From Bacteroidota bacterium (GTDB lineage: Bacteria > Bacteroidota > Bacteroidia > Bacteroidales > Paludibacteraceae), in the NCBI GenBank assembly GCA_017860295.1, contig JAFNAS010000006.1:62001-126000 (forward strand): a stretch of DNA of 64,000 bases, given 5' to 3'. Positions within the stretch are counted from its first letter, which is position 1, and each line of letters begins with the position of its first letter. The position numbers were made by a program, and so were the translations under genes. The notes under the pieces were generated by a model that saw nothing but the letters and a program-made list of their open reading frames with translations, did no database searches and was not told the DNA's origin. Shown here one piece after another: positions 30,593-43,235 of the stretch.

Positions 30593-33113
30593 TTTTCATT
30601 CTTGACAATTCACTCTCTGGAGCTCCAAGATAACTCGGTTTTAATCCCCCCGTATTTATCACTATTTTTTGCAACACGATACCCGGCTCCAATACTCTGA
30701 AACGCAAACGATGTATTCCCGGTACAGATATTCGAAATCGGATATCTGTTTGGTTGATGCGCTGCGATTCCCACCTGTTTATTTCCCGTTCGCTTTGGTT
30801 GAAATTCACAACCTGCTCCGATCCTCCATCAAACGAAATAGCATAACGTAATCCTTTATTAGCATTGAAAGCCAAAGTCGGTGACAACAAAACACTGACA
30901 TCAAATTCTCCCGTTGTTTTAAAATTAACAGCATACTCCAGATAAACGGAGTCTTTTGCCGTCGGGTATTGATTCTGTGGAAAAGTACTTACTGCCGATA
31001 GGGTTTTCCCTAATTCCGGTATGACTTCCCAATGAATTTTATCAGTTCCTTTCGCCTTTTGATAATTCTCCGCTTCAATCGAAACATATCCATCAGCCTC
31101 ATGGAACACCAATTCCGCTTTCGGAACTACCGGCACATCTACTCTGGTTACAGCTGGCATCACACTCTTTCTCGGTTCTGCCCACGTACGGTACCCGATA
31201 TGTATTTGATCCATCATATGCGACCATTTTCCTCCGGCGATATCTTTATTATAATGCACCATCAAAGCCGAATCGCGATCAAAGCATTGTTTCACGACAT
31301 CCGCCCAATAATTTGCTTCTGGATTGTTTGTTGCTGCCAGTTTATGATTTTTGGCAACAGCATAATACATATCGTAAAGATTGGAACAAGCGTTTACAGG
31401 GAACAAAACCAACTGATCGAAAGCATCCTTATAATCGGTTGGAATAAGATTGTAAAGACGCATAGCATCAAGTGTCAAATCACGATATTCATTCCGCACA
31501 CGTTCAAATTCATTGTAGTTATCCAGACTGTACGTATTGGCATTCAGCAATTCAGGAGTTACCCTGTGATTATATTTTGTGTAAAGTTTTACAATACGAG
31601 CTGCTTCCTTGGCATATTTCGCACCAAACTGCTGAGTACACCAATCTTCTGCGTATTGTTGTATATTTTGAGCCTTATATTTTGCCGGATTCCAAGCCAT
31701 ATCGAGGAAAAAACTGATAGGATATTCCATCGGCTTCAAATCTCCAACATTCAAAATCCAGAGTCTATCTACCCCATGTGAATAAGCGAGCTCCATTTGC
31801 TCCCAAATTCGTTCGTTCTGACTTACATTCAACCATTTATAACATCTCGGGCCTCCTACATAATCGACATGATAATAAATTCCATAACCTCCCGGATGAC
31901 TCGGGGCTTTCACATCCGGTAATTTGCGAATATTGCCCCAGTTATCATCACAAAGCAACAAAGTGACATCATCCGGCACACGCATTCCTTTATCGTAATA
32001 CTCTTGCACCTCCTTATATAATGCCCAAAGTTGGGGCGTTTTCTCCGGCTTCTGGTCGGTCACTTTACTTATAATATCGCGTTGATCTTTTACGATTCTT
32101 TCAAGCAGTGCAACATTATTTTCTTTACTCATGGGAATATCACCATCGCCACGCATTCCAATAGTTGTTATTGTTTCCCAGTTTCTATTCCGTTCTACTC
32201 CGCCTTGCCAAAAACTTCTGAGAGTCGAATCGTTTTTTGTATAATCCCATGCTTTCGATCCCAGCTTCCACTCTGCCTGAGACCTCCCCATCGGTTCATG
32301 ATGCGACAATCCGATTACAACACCCATTTCATCCGCTAACGGTCCATTTTCTTTATCATCGGCAAAAAAAGATTTACCCCACATGGCCGGCCATAAAAAA
32401 TTGCCACGAAGGCGCAGAACCAATTCAAAAACATGGGTGTAGAACTGATGATTAAAACCTCCGAATTTTTCATTTGCCCAACTGGACATTGCCGGAGCTT
32501 CGTCGTTAATAAAAATTCCACGATACTTTACTTTAGGGCTTTCAATGACATAACGACCTTCTTTTACAAATAACGATTTGTGTTTCACAATCGGGACATC
32601 TGCCCAATAATACCAAGGTGAAACTCCTATATTTTTGGAGACATCGTAAATACCATAAATAGTTCCCCGCTTATCACTTCCGGCTATAACAAGAGCCTTT
32701 GCAACACCCGGCAATGGCTCATCTATTGTTTGAATGACAAAGGCTTCCCATTTGCCTGCAATACTCTTTACATCAAGCTTTCTGTTCTTTACAAGTTGGT
32801 CTATGATCGGACTTTTTCCAATAGTTCCAACAATTACTATTTCCCGTTGATTAGGTGCATCCGTATACAACATTTCAGGTTCACAACCTGTCACTTTACC
32901 AATATCGCCTCTCAAATTTTTAAGAGCCTCAATTACTCCCGAATAATCTTTTTCACTTACAACCAATGGAACTACACCACTGGATGTCACTATCGCAAAT
33001 TGTTTCTCAGCAGCAACTGTGGTTACATAAGCTGACACATCGCTAGCATAAACATTCGAGCTGCAAAACAATACCAGCACACTGCAAATCCAATATAACA
33101 CATTGTTTTTCAT
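30579..33113 (-). CDS. GH115 xylan alpha-1,2-glucuronidase, copy 2
   Basis: 844 residues, signal peptide about 1-23 (NVYAS). It shares all the GH115 blocks with the first copy (VKYRGIFINDEAP, VLRLRGNFLWPAMWGK, GLSHHEPMGRS, GMRGDGDIPM, LYKEVQEYYDKGM, LCDDNWGN), but the two differ widely elsewhere. It lacks the insertion after the WGS/WGK motif that copy 1 has (about residues 262-290 there). So this is an old duplication and the two copies may act on different decorations. The C-terminal region (about 670-844) is a beta-sandwich. It overlaps the esterase gene downstream by 14 bp and follows the GH43 gene by 138 bp. Confidence 0.92.
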   Translation of the reverse strand: MKNNVLYWICSVLVLFCSSNVYASDVSAYVTTVAAEKQFAIVTSSGVVPLVVSEKDYSGVIEALKNLRGDIGKVTGCEPEMLYTDAPNQREIVIVGTIGKSPIIDQLVKNRKLDVKSIAGKWEAFVIQTIDEPLPGVAKALVIAGSDKRGTIYGIYDVSKNIGVSPWYYWADVPIVKHKSLFVKEGRYVIESPKVKYRGIFINDEAPAMSSWANEKFGGFNHQFYTHVFELVLRLRGNFLWPAMWGKSFFADDKENGPLADEMGVVIGLSHHEPMGRSQAEWKLGSKAWDYTKNDSTLRSFWQGGVERNRNWETITTIGMRGDGDIPMSKENNVALLERIVKDQRDIISKVTDQKPEKTPQLWALYKEVQEYYDKGMRVPDDVTLLLCDDNWGNIRKLPDVKAPSHPGGYGIYYHVDYVGGPRCYKWLNVSQNERIWEQMELAYSHGVDRLWILNVGDLKPMEYPISFFLDMAWNPAKYKAQNIQQYAEDWCTQQFGAKYAKEAARIVKLYTKYNHRVTPELLNANTYSLDNYNEFERVRNEYRDLTLDAMRLYNLIPTDYKDAFDQLVLFPVNACSNLYDMYYAVAKNHKLAATNNPEANYWADVVKQCFDRDSALMVHYNKDIAGGKWSHMMDQIHIGYRTWAEPRKSVMPAVTRVDVPVVPKAELVFHEADGYVSIEAENYQKAKGTDKIHWEVIPELGKTLSAVSTFPQNQYPTAKDSVYLEYAVNFKTTGEFDVSVLLSPTLAFNANKGLRYAISFDGGSEQVVNFNQSEREINRWESQRINQTDIRFRISVPGIHRLRFRVLEPGIVLQKIVINTGGLKPSYLGAPESELSRMKNEKV

Positions 33114-33251
33114 CCAATTTCTTTAATACTTTATTAATTTCGATCTTGATTTCACAACATGGGATATGTAATAGCAAAATAAACAAAATCTGACACCTAT
33201 ATAACAGCAGTTGACTTTCGCTCGAAACAGAATCAATATTCAATCAGCTAT

Positions 33252-35216
33252 TTATTTTACAAACTTCAAAGATTTGATAAACAAACCACCTTTACTTCCC
33301 TCCGGAAATTTGATAAATACATCGTGATGTCCTTGCAAACCACTGACGACTTTGGTAAAAATTGTACCACTATCTGTTTCTCCCGTCTTACGTACTGGGA
33401 TTGTAGCGATCAATTTACCGTTTACCAAATCATCCAGCCAGATCTCTACATTACCTGATATTTTCGACAACGCTGTCACCTCAATTGACATAGGGGATTC
33501 TTTACCTAAATCGACACCCGATATCATAAACCACCCCCCATTCATTGAGGTATTTGTCACAACTCTTTCATTTCCTCTTTTGATTTTTTTTACTCCGAAA
33601 TAATTACTATAGCTGATTGCAGGAATTGCAGAAAAACCATCTTTACAAATAAAGAAGTCGAAATCGGCTTGTTTTCCTTCGGCAAACAGACCCATGCTGG
33701 TTCCGACCCAAGAATTAAAATTAGCCTGAGCCCGGTCTAGTCTTACGGCACTAATCGGATGTCCGACAGATATCCACGACTTACCATCTGCACTACAATA
33801 TGCAGTTAAACTATGTTCGTACCGTTGCAATTTCAGCCACACAACATTTCCAAACTGATTGGGAATTTCACATATTTCAGTTCCAAGACTAAAAACAATC
33901 TTCTTCCCTTGGTCATATCCCGTATACAATTTTACTCCAACGCTTTGATTACCATTGGTCAAATAAATACCGGCTTTAGATTCCACATCATTTGCCTCCA
34001 TATCCACCTTTGTAACAACAGTATAAAAATGGTCTGTCTCTTTCTGAAGCAAATGAGCACTACCACTTTCAGGCAACAACCTTACCCAACCATTTCGAGC
34101 TGTCAGAGAATAGCAATATGCAGCCTTTTGGTTGAGAAAGTGCCAATTCGCATTCAGGATGTTTGCCTCAAAATCATCGCTTTGCACACTTCTCCACAAA
34201 ATTTCGGATTGAGGCAATTTCGGTTTTACAATAGGCTGTGTAGTTGGTGCCATACCCCAAGGACGGTCTCCTTCCCAGAGAACCGGATAAAGAGACGTTT
34301 GTCGACCGATTCCCGACCAATCGTTGCCATCATAAAGTTCATAGCTTTGCCCGAGAGTCCACCAAGTTCCGTCCGACAATTGAAGAGGAGCCGAAATATG
34401 GTTGGGTCGACGAAACCCGACTTTTGAATCCGAAATTGGTTTGAAGAACTCACCCAAACGTTCCCATTTGGAGGAATCCGAAGTTAATTCCTTCGTTCTC
34501 AAAACATATTGTCCTCCCGAAACATCGCCTGCCGGGAAATAAAAATAGTAACCATTCCGTTTGCACATTACAGGACCTTCAGCCCAACTGTATTGTCGTT
34601 TCGCATTTATCCAGTCAAGATTAATAACTTTTCCTGTTAATTGACCATCTCTGCCAATTGCATGCAAACGGTTTATAATCTGACCGTTTTTGATAACCAT
34701 GTAAGGAATTCCATCATCATCAACAAAAATTGAATTATCATACCCTAACGATCCCGTTTCAGCATCAGTCTCAACTTTTACAGGATCTGTCCACGGACCT
34801 GCCGGAGATTCTGCCTTACAAAACCATTGTCCGTTTGCAGAAAAATAAATCCAATAAGAGCCATAAAAATAGGTAATAGCTCCTTGCCAAATTCCTCCTG
34901 ATGGTCGATCTTCAACCCAACCTGCTTTCGACGGTGGAAGCACCCGGCTAATCACATTCCAATGTACCAAGTCTTTAGAATGATAGATGGGCATATAGGG
35001 TGTAAAGTGAAAGGTTGACCCGCAATGATAGAAGTCATCTCCCACTTTCAATAATGTCGGATCGGGATGATCGCCCGGCAAAACCGGGTTAACATAGGTA
35101 TTAACTTGCTGATAATTTGATTTATCAAAATTATTCTGCGCATTTACATACGAACACAGACAAAAAACGAATCCCAATACTCTTAAAATAAAGCGAAATG
35201 AACGGCAAATTTCCAT
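33252..35216 (-). CDS. GH43 glycosidase, three-domain (propeller, beta-sandwich, CBM6-like)
   Basis: 654 residues from the ATG at 35216; the frame is open further upstream but only from here does a signal peptide appear (MEICRSFRFI ... SYVNAQ). The propeller starts NPVLPGDHPDPTLLKVGDDF with base Asp52, then DNSIFVDDDG (Asp160) and SWAEGPVMCKRNG (acid Glu213). A lectin-like beta-sandwich follows (about 365-560, FEANILNANWHFLN), then a short CBM6-like end (about 575-654, GLQGHHDVFIKFPEG). This layout is typical of xylan-active GH43 enzymes. It is the first gene after the strong hairpin at 35.3 kb, so a new transcript probably starts in the 84 bp before it. Confidence 0.9.
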   Translation of the reverse strand: MEICRSFRFILRVLGFVFCLCSYVNAQNNFDKSNYQQVNTYVNPVLPGDHPDPTLLKVGDDFYHCGSTFHFTPYMPIYHSKDLVHWNVISRVLPPSKAGWVEDRPSGGIWQGAITYFYGSYWIYFSANGQWFCKAESPAGPWTDPVKVETDAETGSLGYDNSIFVDDDGIPYMVIKNGQIINRLHAIGRDGQLTGKVINLDWINAKRQYSWAEGPVMCKRNGYYFYFPAGDVSGGQYVLRTKELTSDSSKWERLGEFFKPISDSKVGFRRPNHISAPLQLSDGTWWTLGQSYELYDGNDWSGIGRQTSLYPVLWEGDRPWGMAPTTQPIVKPKLPQSEILWRSVQSDDFEANILNANWHFLNQKAAYCYSLTARNGWVRLLPESGSAHLLQKETDHFYTVVTKVDMEANDVESKAGIYLTNGNQSVGVKLYTGYDQGKKIVFSLGTEICEIPNQFGNVVWLKLQRYEHSLTAYCSADGKSWISVGHPISAVRLDRAQANFNSWVGTSMGLFAEGKQADFDFFICKDGFSAIPAISYSNYFGVKKIKRGNERVVTNTSMNGGWFMISGVDLGKESPMSIEVTALSKISGNVEIWLDDLVNGKLIATIPVRKTGETDSGTIFTKVVSGLQGHHDVFIKFPEGSKGGLFIKSLKFVK

Positions 35217-35299
35217 ATAAGTTTTTGATTGATTATACTTGTTGTTGTTTATTGCAATGGATTGATCTCTATTTTTTGAGTATTGCGTTGATGAATTAC

Positions 35300-35340
35300 A
35301 TGCAAAAACCACAAATTCAAGCGATTTGTGGTTTTTGCAT
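35300..35340. terminator. Perfect 17-bp hairpin, probable bidirectional terminator
   Basis: Arms 35300-35316 and 35324-35340 are exact inverted copies (17 bp) around a 7-nt loop (TCAAGCG). The arms contain AAAAA/TTTTT runs, so transcription in either direction gives a stem with a U-tract in its 3' arm. It sits 76 bp after the stop of the small secreted-protein gene and 84 bp before the next start. Confidence 0.75.
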
Positions 35341-35416
35341 ATAAAATCACTTCGAAAAATCAGCTAGATGATAACAAAACTCCTTCGTTTAAATAAACTA
35401 TCAGAATAGTTGAATT

Positions 35417-36088
35417 CTATTTCAATTGACTGATATAGCCTAAAAGCGTTTTAAGATTTGCTTCATTATTTACACGAAGATGATTTTCTTTAATATATTT
35501 TCTGATACTATTTTCAGACTTTGGAAAAAGATCGGTAATACTTTTAAAATTCTTCAATAAAATAGTTTGTCCTTTGATATCAAACACATAAACAGGATCA
35601 TTCCACTCAAACCGAGCCGGCTTCGGTTCTACATATCCGGCAGGCTTAACTTCAGGAATCAAATCCACGCTTTTATATACATATAATTTATTATCGCCTT
35701 TTTTATCAATCTCTTTAACGACTTTCGGAGTCTTTTCTCCATTCACACTGAAAGTTTTAAAAACATACGTTTCATTATTCATCGAGACACTATCGATAAC
35801 ACTCGGATTAACCAAATATGTTTTTTCATCAACCATATACTCAAAACCATTATAATACATATTAAGCTTGGTAGGGGTTTTGACTATAGTTTTATTCTTC
35901 TGGTAAAAAGTTCCTATCGTATTGTTTTCATTTAAGTAGGGAGTGCCTGCAACATACTTTGTCTTTTTGTAACCATGCGCTTGATTTACATTGTCATTCA
36001 GTTCTGTTGCATCAATCGCCAGTTGTGTTTGTGCTGACATTTGAAGTCCACCGGCCAAAAACAAGGAAATAAATAATAAATTTTTCAT
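35417..36088 (-). CDS. Secreted protein of unknown function
   Basis: 223 residues with a clear signal peptide (MKNLLFISLFLAGGLQMSAQ). I do not recognise a domain. The mature part is rich in Lys, Asn and Tyr with alternating beta-like stretches (YNGFEYMVDEKTYLVNP, VYVFDIKGQTILLKNF) and ends in a helical segment (SENSIRKYIKENHLRVN, LKTLLGYISQL). There are no cysteines in the mature part and no lipobox, so it should be periplasmic or released. It lies 54 bp after the CE6-type esterase and is closed by a strong terminator. It is the only gene in the enzyme block without a recognisable carbohydrate function. Confidence 0.75.
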   Translation of the reverse strand: MKNLLFISLFLAGGLQMSAQTQLAIDATELNDNVNQAHGYKKTKYVAGTPYLNENNTIGTFYQKNKTIVKTPTKLNMYYNGFEYMVDEKTYLVNPSVIDSVSMNNETYVFKTFSVNGEKTPKVVKEIDKKGDNKLYVYKSVDLIPEVKPAGYVEPKPARFEWNDPVYVFDIKGQTILLKNFKSITDLFPKSENSIRKYIKENHLRVNNEANLKTLLGYISQLK

Positions 36089-36142
36089 AGGTAGTAAGTT
36101 TATAGTGTTATTTTAAAAATCAGGCTTAATCTAAAAATTATA

Positions 36143-37000
<858 letters not shown>

Positions 37001-37078
37001 TTACATTTTAATCGAAGAAACAGCTCCTGCAAAACATTATAAAATAAGCAAATAACCATTTCGACAAAAGGACAATCG

Positions 37079-39010
<1,932 letters not shown>

Positions 39011-39170
39011 TTACAAAACCATTTTAATTTGATTAAATAAAATGCAAATGGTTTAATCTCCACATAAGATTCCGGTGCAAAGTCTTTTATTTCTGATACT
39101 CGAAAAACAAATCATCGGTTCTGAGCCTGACGATATAGCATTTTTATCTGTATATCAAAAACATTAAATA

Positions 39171-40097
39171 TCAACGAATATCATCAATCATTTTCAAATC
39201 TTTCAGCCATTGAAACAGCAGATCCATCCATCCTTTATGTCCAAAAACAAAGCCATGGCCTCCTTTAGGATAAATATGCATTTCTACTGGGACTTTGTGA
39301 TGCCGCAATGCTTCAAAATAGACGATGCTGTTATCCACATCAACAGTCTTATCATCACCGGCTTGTGTAATATATGCCGGTGGTGTACTTTCATCTACCT
39401 GCAATTCATTAGAGAATAAATCGACTGTTTCTTTTGAAGGATTGTTTCCCAACAGCTGCATTTTGGATCCACTATGAGCCAATTTTTCCTGCATTGAGAT
39501 TACCGGATATACAACAATCTGAAAATCGGGACGCAGACTGGTATTGTTCGCATTTTCGATCAATGCTCTTTTAAAATGAGTGGCTTCGGTTGATGCCAGA
39601 TGCCCTCCGGCAGAGAAGCCCATGATTCCGATCTTATTCGGATCGATACTCCATTTGCTAGCATTTTCCCTCACCAGTTTGATGGCTTGCTGGGCATCCT
39701 GCAACGGACCGATTGTTTTATCATCCATTTGGGCATCATCGGGCAAACGATATTTGAGAACAAAAGCCGCTACTCCATTTTTTGCCAATTCTTTAGCAGT
39801 AGAAACTCCTTCCCCATTATACACAATCACGCTATACCCTCCACCCGGACAAATAACAACCGCTACCCCTGTTTCTTTTCCTTTTTCAGGCAAGTACATT
39901 TCAAGTGTCGGTTTCGTTACATTCTTATACATTCCTCTGCTAAAACTTTCACCGGGGATTGTGGATGCCAACACTTTAGAATTCGGAATAACACTTTTAT
40001 ATAAGGGAACTATCTCTTGTGCCTCTACAGCAAAAGGAATCAGGAAAATACAAGCAACAATAATGAGAAAAAAAAAGATAACGGTAAAGCGTTTCAT
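39171..40097 (-). CDS. Alpha/beta hydrolase, BD-FAE/xylan esterase type
   Basis: 308 residues from the ATG at 40097, which gives MKRFTVIFFFLIIVACIFLI as signal peptide; an ATG 18 bp upstream is less likely. The fold is a single alpha/beta hydrolase with CPGGGYSVI (oxyanion hole, about 83-90), nucleophile Ser162 in MGFSAGGHLAS, a likely acid Asp in AGDDKTVDVDNS and His281 in KGGHGFVFG. Family members (lipase/esterase-like proteins often annotated endo-1,4-beta-xylanase B-like) act as acetyl or feruloyl esterases in xylan loci. It follows the GH8 gene by 86 bp. Confidence 0.82.
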   Translation of the reverse strand: MKRFTVIFFFLIIVACIFLIPFAVEAQEIVPLYKSVIPNSKVLASTIPGESFSRGMYKNVTKPTLEMYLPEKGKETGVAVVICPGGGYSVIVYNGEGVSTAKELAKNGVAAFVLKYRLPDDAQMDDKTIGPLQDAQQAIKLVRENASKWSIDPNKIGIMGFSAGGHLASTEATHFKRALIENANNTSLRPDFQIVVYPVISMQEKLAHSGSKMQLLGNNPSKETVDLFSNELQVDESTPPAYITQAGDDKTVDVDNSIVYFEALRHHKVPVEMHIYPKGGHGFVFGHKGWMDLLFQWLKDLKMIDDIR

Positions 40098-40183
40098 TTT
40101 TGTAATGATATACATATTTCTAAACGTAGAGAAAACTGTTCATGGAAGCAGTTGAGTAAGATCAACTACTAGCCAGAAAGAAG

Positions 40184-41500
40184 TCAATATCCGGAATTAG
40201 GTGTAATAATCTGGTATTTACCACTTAAATGCATCAATCCGAACAAATACAACAATCCATCATAATAAGGATCGAAGTATCCATCTTCATACGGTTCCAG
40301 TTTTGTACGCCATAAAGCATCTACAAATTTCGAACTATTGGATTGAGTACTCATAATGGAAGCTGTCGCCGCCGTAGCAACAAAACCTATCGAATGACGT
40401 AATTTTTTAAAACCTCCGGCCTGCAATATCACTTCAGGTCGAGTGCCATCCACATTGTATTGATCGACAAAAGAATCGATTCCTTCTTTGAATAAAAAGT
40501 TCAGAATACGTTTCGCATAATCTTGCTGCCATGCTTTGTCTTTCGCATACCACGAATAATCCATCGCAATATTCATCGGGACTCTCCACGAATCATAACG
40601 AAAGGCGGCCGGCATCCAACGAGAAGTTCGAGCCTTGCCATCGAATTCGGTATAATCGGCGTTCAGACCTGTCACCGGATGACATACCCGGTGAAGATAT
40701 ACTCTGGCAGTATCAGCACAATCGCGATAAAACTGTTCATGCCCATCTTTGGCATATTCTGCCCATATTTCGAAAAAGGAAGGCAGATTATAGGATGGAT
40801 CCGTCCATTTGTATCCCCCATTATCCGGCGTAAACGTAATTATTTTGCGATCTACGTTGATCAGATTACGGACACCACTTGTACCATCTTTACGCCACAT
40901 GGCATCCAGAATTTTGCGAGCTTCGACATAATAATTGATACCGGTATCATTGCCCCAACGATTTGAAGCAAATAATAGATCGGTAATAAAATAGAGTTCA
41001 CCGTCGGAAGCTGATCCTTCAGAATTATGTTTCAGTGATTTGGGATTAACGCTCCAAGCAAAATAAGCATCCCGTGGCCCTCCATGATGCTGTAGATATT
41101 TGGTAGTCCAACGCCATATTCGATCGAAAACATCTTTTTTATTGAGCTGAACAGCCACCATCATTCCGTACGAAAGGCCTTCGGTACGAGCATCGTGATT
41201 TTTTATATCCGAAACATAAGCCATTGAGTCGCCCACCTCAAAATATACCTTATTGGGTCCTTCAAAAACATCATAATAAGCCTTGGCAACCTTAGCATCA
41301 ATATCGGACTGTTTATAACCGGCCTCTAAAAAGACACTACGATACTTCCTTGTTTTCGACGCACCTTGTTTCCAAGGTCTCTTTATCGGCTTCGAATCTT
41401 GTATATCGTTAATCTTTAGAGCTGACGATGACTGATTTTCTCCATACAAAGCTCCAAATGACAAAAAAAACAGCAAAACAATACGACTAATCGTTCTCAT
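40184..41500 (-). CDS. GH8 xylanase / reducing-end xylose-releasing exo-oligoxylanase
   Basis: 438 residues from the ATG at 41500 (MRTISRIVLLFFLSFGALYG, signal peptide); an ATG 30 bp upstream gives a less typical start. The (alpha/alpha)6 GH8 domain shows acid Glu107 in ARTEGLSYGMM, the SASDGELYF block (Asp166) and an Asp282 in NADYTEFDG that fits the catalytic base. The length and motifs match the subfamily that includes Rex enzymes and GH8 xylanases, not bacterial cellulase BcsZ. It is the only xylan-backbone hydrolase of endo or reducing-end type visible here. It is the first gene downstream of the SusC/D operon, 104 bp after a terminator, so it heads the enzyme block. Confidence 0.88.
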   Translation of the reverse strand: MRTISRIVLLFFLSFGALYGENQSSSALKINDIQDSKPIKRPWKQGASKTRKYRSVFLEAGYKQSDIDAKVAKAYYDVFEGPNKVYFEVGDSMAYVSDIKNHDARTEGLSYGMMVAVQLNKKDVFDRIWRWTTKYLQHHGGPRDAYFAWSVNPKSLKHNSEGSASDGELYFITDLLFASNRWGNDTGINYYVEARKILDAMWRKDGTSGVRNLINVDRKIITFTPDNGGYKWTDPSYNLPSFFEIWAEYAKDGHEQFYRDCADTARVYLHRVCHPVTGLNADYTEFDGKARTSRWMPAAFRYDSWRVPMNIAMDYSWYAKDKAWQQDYAKRILNFLFKEGIDSFVDQYNVDGTRPEVILQAGGFKKLRHSIGFVATAATASIMSTQSNSSKFVDALWRTKLEPYEDGYFDPYYDGLLYLFGLMHLSGKYQIITPNSGY

Positions 41501-42151
41501 TAATAATAGATTTATTTTGCAATAACACAATTAATTTTAATCTTTTCGTCATAAAGAAATAACGGAATATATTTAATAAAACAGGTCAACCAGTCGTATG
41601 ATAAAAAAGACCTTCACCTCATGCAAAGGTCTTTTTCTCTAATCTTACACCAAAATAAATGCCTCTAATAACTATCAACAAGTTATATCAGCCACTCTTA
41701 TGCAACACTGAGAAATGGCCAACAACTCTATTTACAAATAAACACACAAAGTTATATTTACCTTAAGAATCATCAATCAGAATCGTAACATTTAGTATAG
41801 TCCACGTAACATAGCTCTATTACGGAAACAAAACATAATTATTTATTTATCAATTACTTACAATGAAATACAAATCATATTTTAGAGATCTTTACTCTTT
41901 GATCGCTATTTTTTGTCATTATAGATGTATCTTGTAATACTTGCTATAGGATATAATACTCACAGACTAAGTATTTTCTTAAATTGATGAGATAGAAACC
42001 TCACCAATCCAAGAAAATATCAACCCTCTACCATTACACTTCAGACTGTTGACAATCGCAAAAGCTTTATGAATAACTATTCAAACATAAAGACGAACCG
42101 TCACACAGATCACTACTCAATAACAAATTTTACAAAGATGCAGCCTCTAAA
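41501..42151. other. Long AT-rich gap after the SusC/D operon
   Basis: 651 bp without a gene. The first 515 bp after the SGBP stop (42151-41637) show no coding potential on either strand and no remnant of a xylanase. Then comes a terminator (41604-41636) and about 100 bp leading to GH8. No clear TAnnTTTG element was found before GH8. Confidence 0.6.
41604..41636 (-). terminator. Rho-independent terminator at the end of the SusC/D operon
   Basis: AAAAAGACCTT (41604-41614) and AAGGTCTTTTT (41626-41636) form a perfect 11-bp stem with an 11-nt loop. On the minus strand it ends in a TTTTTT tract. It is 515 bp downstream of the SGBP stop and separates the binding/transport genes from the enzyme genes. 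Confidence 0.7.
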
Positions 42152-43198
42152 TCAGTTTTTTGCTACAGTGTAATACTCTGGAGCGACTGTTCTATCGCGA
42201 AGCACCAACGTGTCTTGGGTGGCATATATCAAGCCTAATTTGGTAAAATTTACGCTGTAATCCAAATAAAGGGCATCTCTATCGATACCGCCTATACTGT
42301 TCTTATCACCTTTCGATACATACTTGCCCTTACCGGAAATTACAAAATCAGAAGAATTGCTATTAACCGTACAGTTACCCGCATTATCAAAATTCAAAAC
42401 CAGATTATATGTAATGGATTTTCCTCCGCTATCTTTAATAGTTAATGGTAACAGATTAGACAACAAAGCACTTGTACTCAGCTTTACCAAATCATTATTT
42501 TCAACATACGTTGCGTGGCGAATCGTAGTGGTCTTGCTATTATCAGAGGTTTTCGTAATTACATCCGTTCCTCTTCGCAAATAATTTCCATGCCATGTAT
42601 TAACATATTTAACCACATAAAGAACATAATCTTTAGGCGCCACACTCCAGTTTCCAGAGACACAACGGTTCGGATTATCCACTACTGCCCGTCCCTGAAG
42701 AATGGAATCTGCATTTTGCACACTTGTCATCAACAATGGAATAGCATACGTGTTGACTAACGACATCGGGTCTGCAAAAAAAGCATCGGTCAACTGGACT
42801 TCCACTCCTCCCATAATACTTCCGGGAGGAATCGTAATCTGATTAGAAGCCAATGAATAATAATTAGAAGGCATCGGAATAACTTTAGATCCACTTGTTG
42901 CCTGACTTGCAAAATAAATTCCATTGCAAAGCGAATTATCCACCTTGAAATCGATGATGACATTCTTTTTATTATCGCGGGTTCCGCCCATAGTTGCTTT
43001 AATTATTATCTTGTGCTGATTATCGATGGAGTTATCCACATATAAATCTTCACCAAGTTCAACCGTTCTCGCCGGATATTGATTAGCAAAATAGACAGTC
43101 TGGTAATCAAAATTGGGATAAGTAATATCCGCATTATGACACGAAGCCAATCCAACAACAGCGACAACTAATCCTATAAATAGTTTATTCATTTTCAT
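42152..43198 (-). CDS. Surface glycan-binding lipoprotein, DUF1735 family (XusE-like)
   Basis: 348 residues. The N-terminus ends in a lipobox (GLASC, Cys20), and the residues after it (HNADIT) fit export to the outer membrane surface. Residues about 25-175 form the DUF1735 domain (YQTVYFANQYPARTVELGED, GGTRDNKKNVIIDFKVDN), common in proteins encoded next to SusC/D pairs. The C-terminal part (about 180-345) is a further beta-rich domain (KYVNTWHGNYLRRGTD ... DALYLDYSVNFT). It binds glycan rather than cutting it, handing it to the SusC/D complexes. It is the fifth gene of the operon, 38 bp after susD, a position matching xusE in xylan loci. Confidence 0.85.
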   Translation of the reverse strand: MKMNKLFIGLVVAVVGLASCHNADITYPNFDYQTVYFANQYPARTVELGEDLYVDNSIDNQHKIIIKATMGGTRDNKKNVIIDFKVDNSLCNGIYFASQATSGSKVIPMPSNYYSLASNQITIPPGSIMGGVEVQLTDAFFADPMSLVNTYAIPLLMTSVQNADSILQGRAVVDNPNRCVSGNWSVAPKDYVLYVVKYVNTWHGNYLRRGTDVITKTSDNSKTTTIRHATYVENNDLVKLSTSALLSNLLPLTIKDSGGKSITYNLVLNFDNAGNCTVNSNSSDFVISGKGKYVSKGDKNSIGGIDRDALYLDYSVNFTKLGLIYATQDTLVLRDRTVAPEYYTVAKN

Positions 43199-43235
43199 AT
43201 CGTATAAATAATTTTGAGAATTAATTCAACAATTA

